Source: Phascolarctobacterium sp.
Lineage (GTDB): Bacteria > Bacillota > Negativicutes > Acidaminococcales > Acidaminococcaceae
DNA length: 12,311 nucleotides
Direction of reading: 5' to 3'
Assembly (NCBI GenBank): GCA_024405645.1
Contig: JAKSOJ010000018.1
Coordinates: 1-12,311, forward strand
A program made the translations under genes and the position numbers. Of the stretch, positions 7,183-12,311 are shown piece after piece; positions within the stretch are counted from its first letter, which is position 1; the number at the start of each line of letters is the position of its first letter. The notes beneath the pieces are model-generated. The model was not told where the DNA came from. It worked only from the letters and a program-made list of their open reading frames with translations, and did no database searches.

Positions 7183-8175
7183 TTACAGTACGTTCATTGC
7201 AGCTTTAATTTCTGCCATGTTCTTAGCTGCTTCTTTTTGAGCACGTTCTGCGCCATAGGCAAGCACTTCACGAATGTATTCGGGTTTTTGAGAAAGTTCC
7301 ACGCGACGTTCATGGATTTCTTTCAACATATCGTTCATCTTAGCGTTCAAGCATTTCTTGCATTGTACGCAGCCAATTTCACCAGCACGGCATTGAGCTA
7401 CAATGCCTTCGTATTCATCTTCGTTGAATACTTTTTGGAATTTATCAACGATACAAACTTCAGGATTGCCCTTGTCAGTTTTACGAATACGATTGGGGTC
7501 AGTGGTCATCATGCGAATTGCATTCCACATTTCTTCAGGAGAAGCGCCGAAAGGAATGGTGTTACCATAGCTCTTGGACATTTTGCGACCATCGATACCA
7601 GGGAGAACCTTAGCTTTGGAATATACTGCTTGAGGTTCGGGGAAAACTTCTTTGTTGTAAAGATAGTTGAAACGACGAACGATTTCACGAGTTAATTCCA
7701 AGTGAGCGCTTTGGTCTTGACCAACGGGTACACAGGTTGCTTTGTAAAGCATGATATCTGCAGCCATGAGTACAGGATAACCCAAGAAGCCATAGGTATG
7801 GAGGTCTTTACCGGAGCCTTCCAAATCTTGCAGCTTATCCTTGTAGGTCGGAACGCGTTCCAACCAGCCAAGAGGAGTCATCATACCAAGAAGAAGTGCT
7901 AATTCAGCATGTTCTTTAACATGGGATTGACAGAAAATAACATTCTTTTCAGGGTCAAGGCCTGCAGCCAACCAATCTATTGCCATCTCGCGAATATTGT
8001 CTTGCAGCTTGGAAGTATCAGCATAGCTAGAAGTCAAAGCGTGCAAATCAACAATGGAGAAGAAACATTCATAATCATTTTGTAAACGAACCCAGTTTTC
8101 CAGAGCGCCCATGTAATTGCCAAGATGGAAACGTCCAGAAGGTTGCATACCACTAAAAATTCTACCTTTAGTCAT
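7183..8175 (-). CDS. trpS: Tryptophanyl-tRNA synthetase with a [4Fe-4S]-type cysteine motif
   Basis: A 330-aa class I aminoacyl-tRNA synthetase that charges tRNA-Trp. The class I signatures are HLGN at 17-20 and KMSKS at 198-202, with VGQDQSAHLELTRE (151-164) as the adenosine/tryptophan pocket segment. Four cysteines in the anticodon-recognition region, C241, C262, C269 and C272, are spaced C-x20-C-x6-C-x2-C. This closely resembles the C-x22-C-x6-C-x2-C cluster ligands of Thermotoga maritima TrpRS. A fifth cysteine, C275, is nearby. AGAGGT lies 8 nt before the ATG. No T-box leader is present: the gap to the upstream protease-like gene is only 20 nt, so any tryptophan control would have to act at the distal operon promoter. 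Confidence 0.97.
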   Translation of the reverse strand: MTKGRIFSGMQPSGRFHLGNYMGALENWVRLQNDYECFFSIVDLHALTSSYADTSKLQDNIREMAIDWLAAGLDPEKNVIFCQSHVKEHAELALLLGMMTPLGWLERVPTYKDKLQDLEGSGKDLHTYGFLGYPVLMAADIMLYKATCVPVGQDQSAHLELTREIVRRFNYLYNKEVFPEPQAVYSKAKVLPGIDGRKMSKSYGNTIPFGASPEEMWNAIRMMTTDPNRIRKTDKGNPEVCIVDKFQKVFNEDEYEGIVAQCRAGEIGCVQCKKCLNAKMNDMLKEIHERRVELSQKPEYIREVLAYGAERAQKEAAKNMAEIKAAMNVL

Positions 8176-8195
8176 TTAAATCTACCTCTTTCTAT

Positions 8196-8816
8196 TTAAA
8201 ATATTAGTCGAATTATCATATTAACTAAGCGCATATAGCCATTGGCCAAGGGGTTGATGAACAAGCTTGTCATACCGGTAAATACCAGAGCAATCAAGAT
8301 GTAAAAACCATATTGACCAACAATGTTCTCATATTTCCACGCCATATCATAGGGCAAAAGCTCGGATAGGATTCTAGAACCATCCAAGGGTGGAATGGGA
8401 ATTAGGTTGAAGAATGCAAACCAAACATTATAAAGCTGCATCCAGAACAAGAAGTTATAAACGCCTTTGTCATGAATACCAAACTTAGCGAGGCATGCCC
8501 ACATTAAAGCAGCTGCAAAGGTCAGGAACAGATTTGCCAAGGGACCTGCAAAAGCTACATTGAGAACACCAGTCTTACGATTCCTAAAATTATTAGGATT
8601 GATGGATACTGGTTTTGCCCAACCAAAGCCACAAACAACCAGAAGCAATGCACCGATTGGGTCAAGATGCGCCAAGGGGTTCAAGGTCAAGCGACCCATC
8701 ATAGCCGGAGTAGGATCTCCCTCCTCGTCAGCAGCAATTGCATGAGCGTATTCGTGGACTGTAATGGCAAATAACAATGCCGGAATGCGATATATCATTG
8801 TGCCAAAATCAAGCAT
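8196..8816 (-). CDS. Site-2 protease family (M50-like) membrane protein
   Basis: A 206-aa polytopic membrane metallopeptidase-like protein. The zinc motif HEYAH lies at 21-25 within the first membrane segment. The conserved NPLAHLDPIGALLL is at 45-58, AGPLANLFL at 90-98, and the third ligand region NLIPIPPLDGSRIL at 137-150, with D145 as the probable zinc-binding aspartate. About five hydrophobic segments are visible. It belongs to the short YwhC-type group, which lacks the PDZ domain of RseP and whose substrates are mostly unknown. The frame also permits a TTG start at 8828, but ATG at 8816 is chosen because GGAGGT (8821-8826) lies immediately upstream of it. It is the first gene of the ten-gene operon, with a promoter about 40 bases upstream. 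Family placement is strong; the physiological substrate is unknown. Confidence 0.9.
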   Translation of the reverse strand: MLDFGTMIYRIPALLFAITVHEYAHAIAADEEGDPTPAMMGRLTLNPLAHLDPIGALLLVVCGFGWAKPVSINPNNFRNRKTGVLNVAFAGPLANLFLTFAAALMWACLAKFGIHDKGVYNFLFWMQLYNVWFAFFNLIPIPPLDGSRILSELLPYDMAWKYENIVGQYGFYILIALVFTGMTSLFINPLANGYMRLVNMIIRLIF

Positions 8817-8853
8817 TGTAACCTCCAAAAGACAATAGTATTCCTAACTATAG

Positions 8854-8883
8854 ATTATACTACAAAGCCACGGTATGAGTCAA
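8854..8883 (-). promoter_or_regulatory. Sigma-A-type promoter of the ten-gene operon
   Basis: On the minus strand TTGACT (8878-8883) and a perfect TATAAT (8854-8859) are separated by 18 nt. The flanking sequence upstream, 8884-8935, is almost pure A/T and could act as an UP element. Transcription would begin near 8847, giving a short leader of about 30 nt with GGAGGT directly before the ATG at 8816. No riboswitch, T-box or attenuator fits in so short a leader. Confidence 0.8.
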
Positions 8884-8930
8884 AAGATATTATTAATTAA
8901 GAATAGCAAAAAATTAAATAAATGATGAAT

Positions 8931-8970
8931 AAAAAAATTCGGAATGCGTAATGTACGAATTCCGAATTCT
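8931..8970 (-). terminator. Rho-independent terminator after the phosphatase gene
   Basis: The arms 8959-8968 and 8936-8945 form a perfect 10-bp stem. One mismatch (8958/8946) and an inner 4-bp stem (8954-8957 with 8947-8950) around a three-base loop extend it. On the minus strand it runs into seven T residues (8931-8937). It begins 5 nt after the phosphatase stop. It separates this unit from the operon promoter downstream. Confidence 0.88.
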
Positions 8971-8973
8971 GCA

Positions 8974-10104
8974 TTATTTTTTGAATCTATTTACGTGGGA
9001 AATTTCTTGCTTAAAGCTCGTAGTAACCGTCCCTATTCCACCAGATAACAGGTACCACAGCTTGGACCATTCGTCAAAGGTCAAGCCACATTCCATGAGG
9101 TATCTTCTCGCGCTAAGCATGAGTTTTGCATTCTTGAGTTGCTCTTCGGAATGCACGCCAGCGATGCAGAGAATGATATCCAAGAACTTGAGTTCGTGCA
9201 GCAAAGCATAGGTTTCGGGATCATTTTCCTTGGTAACACCAAAATAATCCATATATGTGAGCATGTAGTCTGCTTCAATTTCCTCCAGACTAGCGCCCAT
9301 AAACGCCTCTAAAAGCGCACACACAAAGCCTGTGCGATCCTTGCCTTCGATACAATGAATATAGAAAGGCCCCTCGTTCTTAATTAAAATCTTTAGAGCA
9401 TTGCCCAAGTCCTCTTTATACTTGGCAGAAGTAAAGTCGTTTTTCAAATCTGGAAAAGCAACCTTATTATCCTGGCACAAGCTCAAAAAATAGGGAGAAT
9501 TATAATCTGCCCTAGCAAAGTATTTTTCAACTTCGCTTGGACCATCTGCAAGGTCTAAAATGTATTTAATACCTAGGTTAGAAATGGTTTCATCGACGAA
9601 TTTGGCTCTACCATGGCGATTGTTACAGGGAGAAGCTCCGCGATAGAAGGTACCTGCTTTGATGTATCCACCCTTTAACTGACGCAGGTTCGCAAAGCAA
9701 AACATGCAATCGTAATCTTTAGGATCCCAGGAATATTCCCTACCCATAAGCTCTTGCGTTCTTTTGAACTTGCCCTTTTCACGCAAGCGCACACCACAGG
9801 TTACGGATTCGTCAAAGGCATACTTAAGCCACATGCTGCCTTGGCATACAGCCAAAGCCACGTTTTGGTACTTTTTGTAGCCACAGAGCAGAACATCGCC
9901 CAAGCGTCCATAATAGCCATCGTAAAAAGGCAAGCCCTCATAGACAAGGCCATTGGAAAGCTCAACATCCACACTGTCCCCATAGTCAAAGCCCAAGCCT
10001 AAAAATTCAGTCGGACTAATATCAAGATAGACATCTCCATACTGAACATCTTCAATTATTGCTATGTTTTCAATTGTCAGTTCAGATTCAAATTGGATAT
10101 CCAT
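8974..10104 (-). CDS. MptpB/LipA-like tyrosine-protein phosphatase with N-terminal beta-rich domain
   Basis: A 376-aa protein with no signal peptide, so probably cytoplasmic. The C-terminal part (about 135-345) is a phosphatase of the Y_phosphatase3 type. It has FANLRQLKGGYIKAGTFYRG at 137-156, ILDLADGPSE at 182-191 and the P-loop HCIEGKDRTG at 250-259, with nucleophile C251 and R257. The K255-D256-R257 variant is the one seen in MptpB-type enzymes, which act on phosphotyrosine and, in some cases, phosphoinositides. The first 125 residues form a separate beta-rich segment. Its pattern (YGDVYLDIS, GDSVDVEL, LPFYDGYY, GDVLL, then CQGSMW and a second V-rich strand) recalls the C-terminal barrel of SAM hydroxide adenosyltransferases, a tentative match. 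ATG 10104 is chosen, 11 nt after the upstream stop; a TTG at 10125 would add seven residues. Neither start has a strong ribosome binding site. The substrate is unknown. Confidence 0.85.
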   Translation of the reverse strand: MDIQFESELTIENIAIIEDVQYGDVYLDISPTEFLGLGFDYGDSVDVELSNGLVYEGLPFYDGYYGRLGDVLLCGYKKYQNVALAVCQGSMWLKYAFDESVTCGVRLREKGKFKRTQELMGREYSWDPKDYDCMFCFANLRQLKGGYIKAGTFYRGASPCNNRHGRAKFVDETISNLGIKYILDLADGPSEVEKYFARADYNSPYFLSLCQDNKVAFPDLKNDFTSAKYKEDLGNALKILIKNEGPFYIHCIEGKDRTGFVCALLEAFMGASLEEIEADYMLTYMDYFGVTKENDPETYALLHELKFLDIILCIAGVHSEEQLKNAKLMLSARRYLMECGLTFDEWSKLWYLLSGGIGTVTTSFKQEISHVNRFKK

Positions 10105-10115
10105 CTTATTATATA

Positions 10116-10367
10116 TTACATGCAAATATCTTCAATGTCACTCATGCTCAAGGCAGGGAAACATTCGATAATTTGCTCCTTAGTCAACTCTCTGTTCATA
10201 TATTTTTTGGTAGCAAAATCATGAGAAATTTTAACTACTGCTAAATCATAACCACGTTTGTAAGCAGTTTCATAATCCTCATCGTTGAGCATTTGATAAG
10301 CTTCTGCATAGCCTTTAGCCATAAATTTTGCGTGATTATCGATGTAATCTTGAATTCTTTTCTTCAT
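10116..10367 (-). CDS. Small protein of unknown function (83 aa)
   Basis: I do not recognise this protein. It is 83 aa, helical by appearance and mixed in charge, with no membrane segment. The C-terminal half contains RELTKEQIIECFPALSMSDI at 60-79. This resembles the short helical tail (gls.e.I...tgLs..eI) found at the end of Rpn/PDDEXK-type transposase-related proteins, but no nuclease domain is present. ATG at 10367 is chosen because GAGGGG lies 8 nt upstream; a GTG at 10376 overlaps that ribosome binding site and is less likely. It has its own promoter, good start signals and co-directional placement 11 nt before the phosphatase start, so it is probably real and co-transcribed. It might regulate or partner the phosphatase, which is conjecture. 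Confidence 0.7.
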   Translation of the reverse strand: MKKRIQDYIDNHAKFMAKGYAEAYQMLNDEDYETAYKRGYDLAVVKISHDFATKKYMNRELTKEQIIECFPALSMSDIEDICM

Positions 10368-10401
10368 TCTCCTCACCCCTCAAAAACGAAAAGATATGTA
10401 T

Positions 10402-10430
10402 ATTCTAACACTAGCAAGAGATAAGTTCAA
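10402..10430 (-). promoter_or_regulatory. Sigma-A-type promoter for the 83-aa protein and phosphatase
   Basis: On the minus strand TTGAAC (10425-10430) and TAGAAT (10402-10407) are separated by exactly 17 nt. Transcription would start near 10395, leaving a leader of about 28 nt that contains GAGGGG before the ATG at 10367. It sits just downstream of the deformylase terminator, which supports an independent unit. Confidence 0.65.
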
Positions 10431-10462
10431 GGCTTTCATCAGGTATACACTAGAATTCAGAA

Positions 10463-10499
10463 TAATATAAAAATGACCCGAGAAAAACCTCGAGTCATT
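10463..10499 (-). terminator. Rho-independent terminator after the deformylase gene
   Basis: The arms 10489-10499 and 10472-10482 form an 11-bp stem with one G-T wobble and a six-base loop. On the minus strand a T-rich tail follows (10463-10474 region). It begins 7 nt after the stop of the deformylase-like gene and ends the helicase-deformylase unit. Confidence 0.85.
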
Positions 10500-10506
10500 G
10501 TATTAT

Positions 10507-10917
10507 TTAGATAATTATCCCTGCAAGATGATCACATTCGTGTTGAATGATTTGCGCATCCCAATCAGAAAATTTTTCCTTTTTCTTGCGGAAGCTTTCA
10601 TCGAAGTAAACCACTTCAATCTCTTTATAGCGCAGGCAAGAACGTTGACCGGTCAAGGACAAACAGCCTTCTTCGGTTTCAAAGGGACACGCTTTACGGA
10701 TAATGGTAGGATTATACATGAGCACATTGCGACTGCCCAGAGTACAAACAATAATCGCCTTGTTTTCACCAATCATATTGGCAGCCATACCCACACATTC
10801 CTCTTGGTGAGCAGACAAGGTGTCCAGCATATCCTGCCCAATTGCTCTATCCTTTTTGGTAGCCTGCTCTGCCTTTTGGGATAAAAAGATTACATCCTTC
10901 ATTATTGGTCTAATCAT
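10507..10917 (-). CDS. def: Peptide deformylase-like protein with altered motif I
   Basis: A 136-aa member of the peptide deformylase family, which removes formyl groups from nascent N-termini. Motif II EGCLS (83-87) and motif III HECDH (126-130) are intact, giving the metal ligands C85, H126 and H130 and the catalytic E127. Motif I, normally GLAAPQ, reads GMAANM at 43-48, so the oxyanion-stabilising glutamine is a methionine. The protein is shorter than classical deformylases (about 150-190 aa), ending right after motif III. I believe a clade of similar short proteins with the same change exists in Clostridia, so this is probably not a sequencing error. It could be a slow deformylase or act on another substrate; a second classical def may exist elsewhere in the genome. 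The ATG overlaps the helicase stop by 4 nt, with AAGGCGG just upstream. Confidence 0.82.
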   Translation of the reverse strand: MIRPIMKDVIFLSQKAEQATKKDRAIGQDMLDTLSAHQEECVGMAANMIGENKAIIVCTLGSRNVLMYNPTIIRKACPFETEEGCLSLTGQRSCLRYKEIEVVYFDESFRKKKEKFSDWDAQIIQHECDHLAGIII

Positions 10918-12182
10918 TTTTTAGCCGCCTTTTTAGAAACTTGACGACGATTGGAACCAGTTTTAGGAGCCTTACGTTTATCCGCAACAGAATTCTTGCC
11001 ACGACTAGGAGCTGCTTTTTTCTTGTTTGCCCCTTGAGTCTTCACACGACGAGCAACAGTTTCGCCATCAAGATTTTGACGCTCCATTAACACGCCAAGC
11101 TTAATCTCGATATTGCGCAGCCATTTTAATTCATCGGGAGTATAGAGAGTAATCGCCATGCCATCGTTACCAGCGCGTCCGGTACGACCAATGCGATGAA
11201 CATACCAATCTACATCATGAGGAATATCGTAGTTGATTACGTGAGTTACACCTTCAACATCCAAGCCACGCGCAGCAATATCGCTAGCTACAAGCACTTG
11301 AATTTTGGCATCACGGAAGGATTTCATAACAGTCTTGCGCTTTGCAGGACTCATATCACCGTGAAGAACATCTACGTTCAAGCCCTCCATACCAAGAATG
11401 TCACCCAGTTCCTTGGTTCTTTCCTTGCTTTGACAGAATACGATTGCCAGGTAAGGATTTAATCTTTCAATCAAGGATTTTACAGCACGAGCTTTATATT
11501 CTTCGGTAGTTTTCAGGCAAATTTGCTTAATTTTTTCTACAGTTGCTTTATCAGGATTGATATCAATTAAAGCACAGTTTTTAGTCAATTTACGGCCAAG
11601 CTTACGTACCTCTTCGTTCAAGGTAGCACTGCAAAGCATGGTTTGGTGCTTTTCTTTGCAAAGAGCGATGAGCTTCAAAGCATCATCGGTAAAGCCTTGA
11701 GCCAACATTTCGTCAACTTCGTCCAAAACAAGATAGTCAACTGCGTTTAGATTGGTATTGCCCTTAGTAATATGGTCCAAAAGACGACCAGGGGTACCAA
11801 TCAACACATGGCTACGACCTTCTAATTTATATTTTTGCATTTCGTAATCGCGTCCACCTGTAACCGCGAGAACTTTAATTTCACTACCCTCGCCCAAAAT
11901 CTTTTTCATTTCGGTAGCAACTTGGCTAGCAAGTTCACGGGTAGGAGTAATAACCAAAGCTTGTACATAGGGCTTGGAGGGATCAATTTTTTCCGCCATG
12001 GGCACCAGGAAAGCCAAGGTTTTACCAGTACCAGTTTGAGCGCGAGCAATTACGTCCTTACCAGCAAAGAGTGCAGGAATTGCTTGCTCTTGCACGGGCA
12101 TGGGTTTCTTAATGCCAATCTTAGCTAAATTTTCACAGGTTTGAGCACAAACTTTTAATTGAGCGAAACCAGAATTTATCAT
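10914..12182 (-). CDS. DEAD-box ATP-dependent RNA helicase (DEVD variant)
   Basis: A 422-aa RNA helicase that probably remodels rRNA or mRNA structure. The motifs are in order: Q-motif PMPVQEQ (27-33), motif I AQTGTGKT (48-55), PTREL (80-84), TPGR (130-133), motif II DEVD (154-157), motif III SAT (185-187), DIAARGLDV (301-309) and HRIGRTGRAG (329-338). Motif II has valine in place of alanine. After about residue 385 the C-terminus is a lysine/arginine-rich, low-complexity tail, probably for RNA binding. No DbpA-type RNA-binding domain is present. The ATG at 12182 is needed to keep the Q-motif region; its Shine-Dalgarno is weak (AAAGTTGG). The gene overlaps the deformylase-like gene by ATGA. 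It is close in layout to CshA/RhlE-type proteins, but I would not choose among them. Confidence 0.94.
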   Translation of the reverse strand: MINSGFAQLKVCAQTCENLAKIGIKKPMPVQEQAIPALFAGKDVIARAQTGTGKTLAFLVPMAEKIDPSKPYVQALVITPTRELASQVATEMKKILGEGSEIKVLAVTGGRDYEMQKYKLEGRSHVLIGTPGRLLDHITKGNTNLNAVDYLVLDEVDEMLAQGFTDDALKLIALCKEKHQTMLCSATLNEEVRKLGRKLTKNCALIDINPDKATVEKIKQICLKTTEEYKARAVKSLIERLNPYLAIVFCQSKERTKELGDILGMEGLNVDVLHGDMSPAKRKTVMKSFRDAKIQVLVASDIAARGLDVEGVTHVINYDIPHDVDWYVHRIGRTGRAGNDGMAITLYTPDELKWLRNIEIKLGVLMERQNLDGETVARRVKTQGANKKKAAPSRGKNSVADKRKAPKTGSNRRQVSKKAAKK

Positions 12183-12311
12183 TTTTTACCAACTTTCTAT
12201 AACAATAATAGTAATTAAATCAAGTTGTTCTATTATAACTTATTTATACAGAAAAGAATAGCCTAAACCTCCATTTTTTCAAATACAATTAATTCTTGAT
12301 TTAAAATTCTA
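12183..12311 (-). promoter_or_regulatory. Leader/promoter region of the helicase gene
   Basis: This 129-base A/T-rich stretch holds no gene I can support. On the minus strand a perfect TATAAT occurs at 12232-12237, about 50 bases before the ATG, but no good -35 hexamer stands at the right distance. A weaker pair, TTGAAA and TATTCT with a 16-nt gap, lies further upstream. A promoter is likely here, though its exact position is uncertain. Cold-shock-type control of such helicases often uses a longer leader, which could extend beyond the edge. Confidence 0.35.

Noticed and set aside
8176..8195. T-box or tryptophan leader before trpS
   Set aside because: Only 20 nt separate trpS from the preceding gene, and the operon leader is about 30 nt, too short for a T-box.
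8817..8828. TTG start for the site-2 protease-like gene
   Set aside because: The TTG overlaps the GGAGGT ribosome binding site that clearly serves ATG 8816.
10498..10884. Plus-strand open frame of 128 codons opposite the deformylase-like gene
   Set aside because: The minus-strand frame has intact EGCLS and HECDH motifs and a coupled start; the plus-strand frame has no recognisable motif.
1..12311. Mobile elements, CRISPR arrays, toxin-antitoxin or defence systems, tRNA/rRNA genes
   Set aside because: I found no transposase, integrase, direct-repeat array, cloverleaf sequence or defence-type domain by reading; the content is housekeeping apart from the phosphatase and 83-aa pair.

Overview
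The window is a gene-dense chromosomal segment, with every convincing gene on the minus strand, so transcription runs from high to low coordinates. The content is core bacterial: RNA helicase, peptide deformylase-like protein, TrpRS, ScpA/ScpB, RluB, cytidylate kinase, PlsC, IspH fused to ribosomal protein S1, and type 2 IPP isomerase. The IspH-S1 fusion, the four-domain S1, the AT-leaning composition and the strong AAGGAGG-type ribosome binding sites point to an anaerobic Bacillota. Negativicutes or Clostridia are most likely, and I favour Negativicutes; this is inference from gene content, not a database result.

There are three apparent transcription units. (1) 12311-10463: a DEAD-box helicase and a peptide deformylase-like gene overlap by ATGA and end at an intrinsic terminator (10463-10499). 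(2) 10430-8931: a sigma-A-like promoter, an 83-aa protein of unknown function, and a DSP/PTP-like phosphatase with an unusual N-terminal domain, closed by a strong hairpin terminator (8931-8970). (3) 8883 to the window edge: a near-consensus promoter followed by ten tightly packed genes. Their order is site-2 protease-like protein, trpS, scpA, scpB, rluB, HI0933/BaiN-type flavoprotein, cmk, plsC, ispH-rpsA fusion, and fni, which is cut by the left edge. Junctions are overlaps of 1-4 nt or gaps of 1-20 nt, so this is very probably one operon.

The long operon joins translation (trpS, rluB, S1), chromosome segregation (scpA, scpB), nucleotide and phospholipid synthesis (cmk, plsC) and isoprenoid synthesis (ispH, fni). 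IspH makes IPP and DMAPP, and Fni, 19 nt downstream, interconverts them, so those two form a real pathway pair. TrpRS carries a four-cysteine pattern like the [4Fe-4S] TrpRS of Thermotoga, so two Fe-S enzymes may be made from this transcript.

I see no mobile element, CRISPR array, tRNA, rRNA or defence system. The most interesting signal is a perfect AAGGAGG placed before an in-frame ATG at the IspH/S1 junction. It suggests that free S1 is also made from the fused gene. Other points are the TrpRS cysteine motif, a deformylase lacking the motif-I glutamine, a DEVD-type helicase, and the domain fusion in the phosphatase.
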